Source: Idiomarina sp. PL1-037 (GTDB lineage: Bacteria > Pseudomonadota > Gammaproteobacteria > Enterobacterales > Alteromonadaceae). Taken from it: DNA of 64,000 bases. The translations under genes and the position numbers were made by a program. The notes under the pieces are model-generated. The model did not search any database. It was not told where the DNA came from and worked only from the letters and a program-made list of their open reading frames with translations. Positions 57,700-64,000 of this stretch are shown in pieces. The stretch is from positions 2,170,001 to 2,234,000 of the forward strand of contig NZ_CP139873.1 in the NCBI RefSeq assembly GCF_034422975.1, given 5' to 3'. Each line of letters starts with the position of its first letter. Position 1 is the stretch's first letter.

Positions 57700-58302
57700 T
57701 TGTTAGTTTTCCACAAGGTCAGTCAGTTTAACGGGCATCGGTGTATTTTCCGTCATTTATCCTTAACTGTTGATGCGCCCCGCGTTTGCATTACCGGCCC
57801 CAATGGCATTGGCAAAACCACTCTGCTTTTATTAGCGGCAGGGCTTATCTCCCCGCGAGAAGGGGAAGTTACCTACCAGAAGCAAAATGTTCTTCTGGCA
57901 AGTAGTAAAAAGAACATAGGCATAAGCGCCAGCAAGATTGCCTTGCCAGCATTTATGACGGTGAAGGAGTTACTTAAATTTCACGCGCTGCAATTTAACT
58001 GCCCTGCTAGCAACTGGATTAGCGAGTTTGGGCTGGAGCCGTACCTGGCAACCAAAGTGTCAAACCTCTCGCTGGGTAATTATAAAAAGCTGAGTTTAAT
58101 TACCGCCTTGATGCACCAGCCGGAGTTACTACTACTGGATGAACCCGGTAATGGACTTGATGACCAAACCCGCGCGGTACTGGAAAAAGTTTTGAGCAAT
58201 TATCCGGGTCAGATTATTGTCGCCAGCCATGAGGTTGTATTTGCGGACAATACCGACGTGCAGTACATCGCTCTGGAAAATATCATTGATGGTGCGGTGT
58301 GA
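57700..58302 (+). CDS. ABC transporter ATP-binding protein
   Basis: A short 200-residue ATPase subunit. Walker A is GPNGIGKTTLL (about 32-42), Walker B LLLLDEPGNGLDD (about 146-158), and the H loop ASHE. The signature motif is LSLGNYKKLS in place of LSGGQ, as in some minimal CcmA-like exporters. The start is a TTG at 57700 behind AAGGA; no in-frame ATG fits. It overlaps the permease gene by 4 bases. Substrate is unknown. Confidence 0.88.
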   Translation: MLVFHKVSQFNGHRCIFRHLSLTVDAPRVCITGPNGIGKTTLLLLAAGLISPREGEVTYQKQNVLLASSKKNIGISASKIALPAFMTVKELLKFHALQFNCPASNWISEFGLEPYLATKVSNLSLGNYKKLSLITALMHQPELLLLDEPGNGLDDQTRAVLEKVLSNYPGQIIVASHEVVFADNTDVQYIALENIIDGAV

Positions 58303-59423
58303 GTTACTGGTTATTTCGAATCAGAATTTACCATGAGTCTCTGAAGCAGTGGTTGGACAGCCTGAGACAAATTAGCATGGGACTGGTGGCATTGTTTCCT
58401 CTCGCCCTGCCGGCACTTATTATGCTGCCGCTTTTGTCGATAGGCATTATGGCCAGCCCGGAAACCAGCGCATCGGTTTATCTGAACACCCTATGGGGCT
58501 ATTTATTATTACTGTATAGCTGGATGAGTTTTCAGCGGGACGGTATTTGCGCCACCCACTATCAGCTTTATATCAACTCGTTACCGACCAAGCCGCTCGT
58601 CAAATCCTTCAGTAATCTGGGGTTAATACTGTACGGAGCAAACTTTTTTATACTCGGGCCATTAATACTGCTGCTTATTGTTTTATTTCAGCAAAGCGGC
58701 AGACTCCTATCCGGCGACGACCAGCTTTGGTATGAGCTTATCCCGTTAACGGGTGTCGTGGTCATCGCTGCTTATTACGGTTTTTTTGCCGTTAACAACA
58801 GACTCCCCTGGTTTAGCTTACTGCTTTTTCCATTTCTTGCTTTTGCATTACCCTGGGAATTAACCAAACCCGAGTGGCTGATACTGTGGAGCGCCGCAAT
58901 TCTGGTTGAGCGTTTTATACCAAGCTTCTCAATAACACTCGGGAAATGGCCGAAAGGACTGTTTCGGCAGCTTTTACAAGCCGACATCGCCTCCCCCAAC
59001 GGCGAGAAGTTAAGACTGGTGACTTTGCTGCTGCTCATAGCCATCACTCGCCTTAGCGTTTCTCAAATAGCACCCGAAACGCAGCCATACCTTCTAAACC
59101 TGGTCAGCTTTGTCAGTGCACTGTTATTAGCAAGTAGTTTATTCGGAACTCAGGCTCTTAGAAAACACTATCACTTGTATCTGGGCTGTTTGCCGGAGAG
59201 CCAGTCAGTACAGCTGGGTAAAAGCATGATTTATGCTTTTATTAAAGCGCTGGCAGGCGTGTTGCTTATCCTGCTAGCGGGTATTTTTACAGAGCAACAA
59301 TGGGCATTATGGCTGTTGTTTTATGTCAGCACAGCGCTCGGTATATTACTGCGCCCGCAGTGGTTTTTGCTGTTTCCCTGCATGGCCGCACTTCTGTCTT
59401 TTCTGGCTGTCTCTGCATTGTAA
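58299..59423 (+). CDS. ABC transporter permease, unknown substrate
   Basis: A 374-residue polytopic protein with about ten membrane segments (for instance LVALFPLALPALIMLPLLSI near 28-47 and ALAGVLLILLAGIF late). No family beyond ABC-2-like permeases could be assigned. The GTG start overlaps the ATPase stop by 4 bases, so the two are made together. There is no substrate-binding protein, which fits an exporter. Confidence 0.78.
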   Translation: MSYWLFRIRIYHESLKQWLDSLRQISMGLVALFPLALPALIMLPLLSIGIMASPETSASVYLNTLWGYLLLLYSWMSFQRDGICATHYQLYINSLPTKPLVKSFSNLGLILYGANFFILGPLILLLIVLFQQSGRLLSGDDQLWYELIPLTGVVVIAAYYGFFAVNNRLPWFSLLLFPFLAFALPWELTKPEWLILWSAAILVERFIPSFSITLGKWPKGLFRQLLQADIASPNGEKLRLVTLLLLIAITRLSVSQIAPETQPYLLNLVSFVSALLLASSLFGTQALRKHYHLYLGCLPESQSVQLGKSMIYAFIKALAGVLLILLAGIFTEQQWALWLLFYVSTALGILLRPQWFLLFPCMAALLSFLAVSAL

Positions 59424-59551
59424 AAACAATAGCCATTTCGCTTAGTTCATAATACGACATTGCCACGCTGCCAACTTTAGTAAGCAATGCTAGTCTCTTT
59501 ATGACACTAGGCGCAGACGCGCTGCAACTCAGTCCAAAATAAGAGGCAAGG

Positions 59552-60427
59552 ATGCCAAAACTCTCTAGAGTTCATCTTGTTTATTTAGTGGTATTTTTTA
59601 TCGCTGCCTTTTGTACCTTCCCCGCAGCCGCGTTGCAGACTGCAACGCAAACCCAACTGGCAAAAGTGTATGAAAAGGACACAACCATTCCCATTAGCAA
59701 TTACTTAGTAAGTGAAAAATACGATGGTATCCGGGCCATTTGGACAGGCTCGCAACTACTGACCCGACAAGGCAACCTGATATCGGCTCCGGAATGGTTT
59801 ACTGCACCACTACCCGCCGTTTGGCTTGACGGTGAACTGTGGACAAAACGTCAAAACTTTGAGGTGCTAAGCTCTATTGTGCGCACCCAAAAACCAAAGC
59901 ACAGCCGTTGGCGGCAAGTGAAGTATATGGTGTTTGATATGCCTGACGCCCAGCTACCTTTTGAGGAACGATACAAAAACTACTCAAAGTTAATTGATCA
60001 AGTAAACGCTGAACATATTAAAGCAGTACAACAACAGCGGTTTCATTCCAATCATGAGTTAAGCGAACACCTGAAAGCTATGGTTGAGCATGGTGCAGAA
60101 GGCCTGATGCTGCACTTAGCTACAGCGCTTCATCAATCCGGCAGAAGTGACGCTTTATTAAAATTAAAACCCTATTTCGACGAAGAGGCCGAGGTAATTG
60201 CGCATTTACCGGGCAAAGGCAAATATACAGATATGCTCGGTGCGCTGCGCGTGCGTAATCAGCAAGGCATTGAGTTTTCTATTGGCACCGGATTCACCGA
60301 CGCTGAACGCGCAAACCCTCCGCCTGTCGGCAGTATTATTACCTATAAGTACCACGGCTACACCAATAATGGTGTACCACGCTTTGCCAGCTTTTTACTA
60401 ATTAGGGAGGTTGTGGAGGGTGAATAA
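59552..60427 (+). CDS. Exported ATP-dependent DNA ligase (Lig E type)
   Basis: A 291-residue minimal DNA ligase that would seal nicks with ATP, distinct from the NAD-dependent chromosomal LigA. A signal peptide (about 1-27, ending FPAAALQ) targets it to the periplasm. Motif I is SEKYDGIR with the adenylated lysine Lys56; ELW (motif III), EGLMLH (motif IV) and LLKLKPY (motif V) follow, then a short OB fold. The signal peptide and lack of extra domains match Lig E from Vibrio, Neisseria and relatives, where a role in processing incoming DNA or biofilm DNA is proposed. AGAGGCAAGG precedes the ATG. Confidence 0.9.
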   Translation: MPKLSRVHLVYLVVFFIAAFCTFPAAALQTATQTQLAKVYEKDTTIPISNYLVSEKYDGIRAIWTGSQLLTRQGNLISAPEWFTAPLPAVWLDGELWTKRQNFEVLSSIVRTQKPKHSRWRQVKYMVFDMPDAQLPFEERYKNYSKLIDQVNAEHIKAVQQQRFHSNHELSEHLKAMVEHGAEGLMLHLATALHQSGRSDALLKLKPYFDEEAEVIAHLPGKGKYTDMLGALRVRNQQGIEFSIGTGFTDAERANPPPVGSIITYKYHGYTNNGVPRFASFLLIREVVEGE

Positions 60428-60473
60428 GCTTTTAGACACGGTGCGTATGCAAAAAATACAAAGAAACCACAAA

Positions 60474-60501
60474 TTGACAACGTTGCGCAACACGCTACAC
60501 T
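60474..60501 (+). promoter_or_regulatory. Promoter with operator-like palindrome before the HigA-like gene
   Basis: A perfect -35 TTGACA (60474-60479) and TACACT (60496-60501) are 16 bases apart. The spacer contains the perfect palindrome GTTGCGCAAC (60482-60491). Antitoxin regulators of this class repress their own promoter, so the palindrome is a likely operator. Confidence 0.65.
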
Positions 60502-60529
60502 AAGAGCTCATGATCAAAACTTATCACTG

Positions 60530-60826
60530 ATGTCTATTATGTTTGACCCCGCTCACCCAGGTGAATTTATTCTAGCAACCTATATGCAGCCTTTTGGCTT
60601 GAGTTGCCGGTATTTAGCTACAAAGTTAAATGTTTCTCCATCCACTTTAAACAGAGTTTTAAAATGCCAAAGTGGCATAAGCCCTGAAATGGCGTTGCGT
60701 TTATCGAAAGCTTTAGGCAGAAGCCCGGAGAGTTGGCTAGCGATGCAGGATGCGTACGATTTATGGCATGCTGGAAAAAACTTAAGTTTAGATAAGGTTC
60801 AGAAGCTTGATCTTACAGTCGCATGA
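60530..60826 (+). CDS. higA: HigA-family antitoxin-like regulator, no toxin adjacent
   Basis: A 98-residue helix-turn-helix protein with HigA hallmarks: FDPAHPGEFIL at the start and the DNA-binding part LATKLNVSPSTLNRVLKCQS, then GISPEMALRLSKALGRSPESW. A toxin gene would normally precede it, but the 102 bases upstream hold only the promoter. It may be an orphan regulator left after toxin loss. The ATG at 60539 is an equally possible start. Confidence 0.85.
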   Translation: MSIMFDPAHPGEFILATYMQPFGLSCRYLATKLNVSPSTLNRVLKCQSGISPEMALRLSKALGRSPESWLAMQDAYDLWHAGKNLSLDKVQKLDLTVA

Positions 60827-60837
60827 TAAATGCCTAA

Positions 60838-61062
60838 CAGGCTCGCGATAAGCTGAGTTTTGAACAGAGTTCCCGCATCCAGTCAATTCACCGCCAGCAA
60901 CTTGAACATGCTCTCATCCCCTTTTACAGCACTAAAGTCAACGGCTCAGGCATTGGCTTAACACTGTGCCGAGATATTGTTGAAGCTCACGGCGGTAGCA
61001 TTAACTTACGTAATCAACCGGAAGGGCTCGAAGTTAAGCTGTTGCTTAAACTCCCATCATGA
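60838..61062 (+). pseudogene. Remnant of a histidine kinase (C-terminal ATP-binding end)
   Basis: The frame is open for 74 codons with no ATG. Its last ~55 residues read like the end of a sensor-kinase catalytic domain: LIPFYSTKVNGSGIGLTLCR (F and G2 boxes), DIVEAHGGSI, then EGLEVKLLLKLPS and TGA. No N-terminal domains, H box or start precede it. It is a decayed fragment. Confidence 0.78.
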
Positions 61063-61620
61063 CATCCCTAAACGAATATTGATATTTGTACTCCAGTGGA
61101 AGCGTATAAGACACCGTCTTTTCTTTTCCATTAATGATGAGCTTAAAACTGACTTTTTCCAGGAGCTTTTCAGGCATGCCTTTTTCGTAGTGCAGAACGA
61201 CAGACTCCCGGCCCCCAACTTACCCGCGCATTTAGATACCGTCGACTCAACCTTTAACGGTTTGAAAAGCTCACCAGATTCGGAGTAGTGCTCCAGAAGC
61301 ACCGACTCGGGTATCACCTCTACGCCGGACTCATCACTCAAATTGAAGCTTAAAAATGATTTTCTCCAGGTCGATTCCGGCGTTCCTTAATGACTATTGT
61401 ACACATCGTTCAAATGCGTAATCTCGACCAAATCGCTAAATCGACTGCCTGCGTTTACTTTATAACGAGTGCTGTAAAACTCGTACTGGTTGCCATCATT
61501 GTCAGCATACTTATTTTTATAGGGAACAGGTGACCCATCCCGCTTTACGGCATAGTTGTAATGCCCGCAACCAGCGAGCAATAAAGAGGCCAGAGCTGTC
61601 AAAATTATTAGTCGTTTCAT
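61046..61620 (-). pseudogene. Lipoprotein gene broken by a stop codon and a frameshift
   Basis: The intact N-terminus starts at 61620 with a lipoprotein signal (MKRLIILTALASLLLAGC) and runs 77 residues to TAA at 61387-61389. The same frame then continues as protein-like sequence (TPESTWRKSFLSFNLSDESG onward) to about 61220. There a one-base shift is needed to reach the coherent end VLHYEKGMPEKLLEKVSFKL ... YSFRDVMMGV with TAA at 61046. The whole would be a ~190-residue lipoprotein of no known family. The 77-residue piece could still be made. Confidence 0.65.
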
Positions 61621-61626
61621 AATAGG

Positions 61627-61797
61627 GTTGTGAAATTTGCCAGCGTGGTCACCGACCAAATGGAACGGGAAGCTCAGGTAAGAGAAGGTGCAAGCATCGC
61701 CTACGACGTTTCACAACAAACTGATGTAAGCACCCAAAAAGGGTCCGCTGTGGTTCAGAATACGGCCGCAACCATGCTCCTGGGGGAGCCAATTTAG
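61627..61797 (+). pseudogene. Remnant of a methyl-accepting chemotaxis protein
   Basis: A 56-codon open stretch without a start reads VVKFASVVTDQMEREAQVRE ... ASIAYDVSQQTDVSTQKGSA ... VVQNTAATM, matching the start of a chemoreceptor signalling domain after a PAS module (KFAxxVTxQ and SxQTDxS patterns). It ends at TAG. All other receptor parts are missing. Confidence 0.72.
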
Positions 61798-61892
61798 AAA
61801 GTGCTCCCCCGTTCTTTAATAGAGCGAACCATAACCGAACTAGCCTTGCGAATTTCCCCATGCAGTTCGTCGTCAATTTTGACAATTCCCAT
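61794..61892 (-). pseudogene. Truncated ParD-like antitoxin
   Basis: A 32-residue frame begins MGIVKIDDELHGEIRKASSV, the characteristic start of ParD-like antitoxins with a ribbon-helix-helix. Such proteins continue for another ~35 residues; here the frame meets unrelated sequence after RSIKERG and stops. CAGGAG lies 5-6 bases before the ATG. Its end coincides with the end of the chemoreceptor remnant on the other strand, which marks a deletion junction. Confidence 0.65.
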
Positions 61893-61924
61893 AGCAGCTC
61901 CTGAATATATGATATGTATATAAA

Positions 61925-62260
61925 TCACATATTCGAAATGAATTCACGAACCTCATCAGTCTTTAATGGCCTCACTAAACGAGCCACTTCATTGCCATTG
62001 TGCAGGAGTATCAAAGTCGGCCAAAGCTTTACCTTGAACGCACGTCCCAGTGGTTTGCCCTTGCCGTCGTATATTTTAATATGACGTAGCCCTGAATATT
62101 CAGTTACTGCTTCTTTTATCGCAGAACTTGCCGCCTGACAATGTCCACACCAGGGCGCGCCAAACTCAAGTACAACGTCACCGGATAACTCGCCAGTTTG
62201 TTCAAAGGTAAACGCTTCTTCCGCGTAATCGGAGTTAGAGCCAATATCGTCGATTTTCAT
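61925..62260 (-). CDS. Thioredoxin-family protein
   Basis: A 111-residue thioredoxin-fold protein without a signal peptide. The active site is APWCGHC (Cys38, Cys41) and the cis-proline is in LWPTLIL. WCGHC is more typical of disulfide isomerases than of TrxA (WCGPC). Its GAGGAG ribosome binding site lies inside the last codons of the upstream RelE-type toxin gene, so translation is coupled. Confidence 0.88.
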   Translation of the reverse strand: MKIDDIGSNSDYAEEAFTFEQTGELSGDVVLEFGAPWCGHCQAASSAIKEAVTEYSGLRHIKIYDGKGKPLGRAFKVKLWPTLILLHNGNEVARLVRPLKTDEVREFISNM

Positions 62261-62265
62261 CCCAT

Positions 62266-62562
62266 TTACTCCTCACCAAGCTCGGACATTCGCAATAGCT
62301 GACTACTACGACGCACAGTCAGAACATCAACCTGATCTTTGATGCTGTAAATAACCCGATACGATCCAAATATCAGCTCCCTGATGCGAGATGAGCCCAC
62401 CTCAGGAACCATGCGTCCACTTTTAGGAAAATCAGCTAACCGCTCAACCGTGGCAAATAAATCATCAACCCAATGTACCGCAGCCGCCGGATTATCTTCT
62501 GCAATATACCAAGCAATGTCCTCTACACGCTCCAGCGCAAGCGGGGACCAGATAATCTTCAT
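62266..62562 (-). CDS. RelE/ParE-family toxin
   Basis: A 98-residue toxin of the RelE/ParE fold, with IIWSPLALERVEDIAWYIAE at the start and IRELIFGSYRVIYSI ... VLTVRRSSQLL in the second half. ParE members poison gyrase, RelE members cut mRNA at the ribosome; sequence alone does not decide. It overlaps the antitoxin gene by 4 bases. Confidence 0.9.
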   Translation of the reverse strand: MKIIWSPLALERVEDIAWYIAEDNPAAAVHWVDDLFATVERLADFPKSGRMVPEVGSSRIRELIFGSYRVIYSIKDQVDVLTVRRSSQLLRMSELGEE

Positions 62563-62840
62563 TGAGCAAGCCTACTCAAAACCCGAGCCTTCGCATCTTC
62601 ATGCGAAATACCATTCCCGGAAGCAATCTGTTCTTCCGCCTTGTACACCTCTTCTAGTATTTCCAGACGTTGTTGCATCTTCTCATATTCGTGAACATCC
62701 ACCAGCACTGCAACGCCTCGACCTCTTTGTGTCAGCACCATAGGGCGACGGGTTTCATGAAGCTGCTTTACGAATGTGGCTACCCCTGCACGAAATTCAG
62801 ACAGAGGGCGGATATCTTCATCTACTCGAACCCTTGACAT
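62559..62840 (-). CDS. Phd/YefM-family antitoxin
   Basis: A 93-residue antitoxin. The Phd/YefM N-terminal DNA-binding domain is visible (IRPLSEFRAGVATFVKQLHE, then RPMVLTQRGRGVAVLVDVHEYE), and the C-terminal half would wrap the toxin. The ATG at 62840 follows GAGGTG by 6 bases; an earlier in-frame start at 62849 would lie within that site. It begins the antitoxin-toxin-thioredoxin unit. Confidence 0.9.
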   Translation of the reverse strand: MSRVRVDEDIRPLSEFRAGVATFVKQLHETRRPMVLTQRGRGVAVLVDVHEYEKMQQRLEILEEVYKAEEQIASGNGISHEDAKARVLSRLAQ

Positions 62841-62931
62841 GGAAATCACCTCAGTACTTTTTAATGTACATCAAAGAGTACAATAGGACTTGAAAGCAAG
62901 CAAGGTATCTGTGGGAAGAACCAACGCTCGG

Positions 62932-63459
62932 CTAAAGAGATGCCTGAGCCAAATTAAGCAACTTGTTAAGCTCCTTTTCAGACCAGTTCTCCAGTTCAAG
63001 AACTGCAGCGTAGGGGTCTCCAGGAATTCCCATAACCCGACAAATAGCAGGTTCTGTTTTGAGACCGCTTTCTTTAAGTTGCCGTATCCTGTCGATGAAC
63101 TCATTGCCCCCGATTTTTACAAGGCGTTTCATCACTTGATAATGGCGAAATGCAGCCTGCGACTCCAATGGCGTTTTTGACGCATAGACTTCAATTAAAA
63201 ATTGGTTACAGTGAAACTGACCTAAAGCGTGATCTTTGCGTGGGCGCATGCTGTAAGCTTCATAGCCGGAATATGCCGATTCAAATGTCTCAATAAACGC
63301 TTCTTGTTCCTGGTACGTACAAACGATATCGATGTCGCTTTCTCTCGTATCCAGAGAAACAAATATCGTACTAACAACTTCCGGCGAATATGCGTTGAGT
63401 TTGATCAGAACTCCTGATTCTTCTAACGCTTTGTTGGCGCGCGCTATTTTGCTATTCAT
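62932..63459 (-). CDS. DUF4269 nucleotidyltransferase-like protein
   Basis: A 175-residue protein resembling DUF4269. The pattern TRESDIDIVC (Asp42, Asp44) matches the metal-binding pair of the nucleotidyltransferase fold. The C-terminal part is helical (EPAICRVMGIPGDPYAAVLE). No partner gene was recognised next to it, and the biochemical role is unknown. Confidence 0.75.
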   Translation of the reverse strand: MNSKIARANKALEESGVLIKLNAYSPEVVSTIFVSLDTRESDIDIVCTYQEQEAFIETFESAYSGYEAYSMRPRKDHALGQFHCNQFLIEVYASKTPLESQAAFRHYQVMKRLVKIGGNEFIDRIRQLKESGLKTEPAICRVMGIPGDPYAAVLELENWSEKELNKLLNLAQASL

Positions 63460-63611
63460 TCCAGCCTATTGTTATATTTTTTTGATTTAAACACATAGAA
63501 CCTAAATATTAGAGCCTGAAGCGTAGCCCAGCCCGAGAAGTAGAACCCACCCGATACTGCGAAATATTGCACCATCCCAATTACCCATTAACGCTGACTA
63601 CTGGTGAAATA

Positions 63612-63675
63612 TAACGCCGCGTTCTGCGGAAATACAGGAGCCTCAGCGAATAAATTTTCCGTAGTAGCGTTGTTA
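63612..63675 (-). repeat. attC-like hairpin after the metallopeptidase gene
   Basis: A 64-base imperfect inverted repeat. The ends are TAACAACGC and GCGGCGTTA (minus strand) and an inner stem is CGGAAA / TTTCCG, with an unpaired stretch between and a ~23-base end loop. It begins 3 bases after the stop of the upstream gene, as integron attC sites do. The R box is only 4 pairs, weaker than usual. The rest of the 63460-63678 gap holds nothing I recognise. Confidence 0.4.
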
Positions 63676-63678
63676 GTC

Positions 63679-64000
63679 TCACAACCCAAATACCACTTCA
63701 AACTTCTCTCCGTTGTTTAACCTTTCCAATCCTGAGTACAAACTTTTAGTATGCATTGGTTCAACAGCTACTCTTGATGCTTGGTAGTATTTAACACTTG
63801 TATTTGGAAAGTCGCTTAGAAAAAAAATGGATTTAACTTTTGCCAGGTCGTCCTCTGTTATCTCTATATTTTCAAGTAAAAAAGGTTTGCGATAGTCAAC
63901 TTTAATACCTGTTCCTTCAATAAACCAGGCTGGCAATTGCGTAAGCTCTGCAAAAAGGTCAGTTCTGTGCCTCACCTCTGCATGAACAAATTCATGCGCT
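63679..64000 (-). CDS. Metallopeptidase-like protein with HExxH motif, 5' end outside window
   Basis: A minus-strand frame open to the window edge. The first visible residues are AHEFVHAEV, an HExxH zinc-binding motif, then LPAWFIEGTGIKV, where the glutamate could be the third ligand as in gluzincin-like peptidases. A GTG at 63975 would drop the motif, so the true start is beyond base 64000. The last ~90 residues are not recognised. The attC-like hairpin follows the stop by 3 bases. Confidence 0.65.
   Translation of the reverse strand, partial: AHEFVHAEVRHRTDLFAELTQLPAWFIEGTGIKVDYRKPFLLENIEITEDDLAKVKSIFFLSDFPNTSVKYYQASRVAVEPMHTKSLYSGLERLNNGEKFEVVFGL

Noticed and set aside
60530..61062. The histidine kinase tail as the toxin partner of the HigA-like gene
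   Set aside because: Its motifs are those of an ATP-binding kinase domain, and it has no start codon.
61057..61341. A 94-residue minus-strand open frame starting at an ATG
   Set aside because: Its second half is out of frame with the protein-like sequence of the broken lipoprotein, so it is a by-product of the frameshift and not a separate gene.
61649..61885. A 78-residue minus-strand open frame
   Set aside because: It is antisense to the chemoreceptor fragment and out of frame with the ParD-like start; the sequence is arginine- and leucine-rich without family features.

Overview
The window looks like a chromosome segment of a marine gammaproteobacterium of the Alteromonadales, most like Idiomarina. 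I judge this from protein resemblance and gene order, not from a database search. GC content is moderate, and most genes sit in compact operons with 4-base ATGA/GTGA overlaps. No rRNA, tRNA, CRISPR array, prophage or intact insertion sequence was seen.

Bases 1-26,000 are core metabolism. tmcA (tRNA modification) and a lipoprotein prolyl oligopeptidase are followed by the two-gene carboxy(nor)spermidine polyamine pathway. A minus-strand block carries the flagellar stator gene motX, then coaX-birA-murB, whose upstream genes are the acetate-switch set acs-crbR-crbS; a DcaP-like porin diverges from acs. The phosphate genes ppk-ppx and phoA each have a sequence close to the PhoB box in front. xseA diverges from a metX-like/metY pair that carries a tandem MetJ operator.

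Bases 26,000-53,000 hold mscS, a complete minus-strand type II secretion operon gspC-D-E-F-G-H-I-J-K-L-M-N, the heat-shock genes hslR and hslO, and the conserved run pilF-rodZ-ispG-hisS-yfgM-bamB-der with rlmN and ndk upstream. A REP/BIME-like repeat separates rlmN from ndk. msrA, with a candidate MetJ box, converges on iscS-iscR. The iscR promoter has a near-consensus type 1 IscR site, but iscU and the rest of the isc operon are not next to iscS. trmJ and suhB follow, diverging.

Bases 53,000-64,000 are accessory. They hold a DUF3545 small protein, a NERD-domain membrane protein beside a membrane-protein gene cut short by an amber codon, small hydrophilic stress-type proteins, a possible periplasmic peroxidase operon (DCC protein, SrpA-like catalase, cytochrome b561), a two-gene ABC exporter, a secreted ATP-dependent DNA ligase and an orphan HigA-like regulator. 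Bases 60,838-61,892 form a gene graveyard of four remnants: a histidine kinase tail, a lipoprotein broken by a stop and a frameshift, a chemotaxis-receptor fragment and a truncated ParD-like antitoxin. After it come a Phd/RelE toxin-antitoxin pair with a coupled thioredoxin, a DUF4269 nucleotidyltransferase-like protein and a HExxH peptidase cut by the window edge. An attC-like hairpin lies three bases after the peptidase stop codon, so this end may be part of an integron cassette array.
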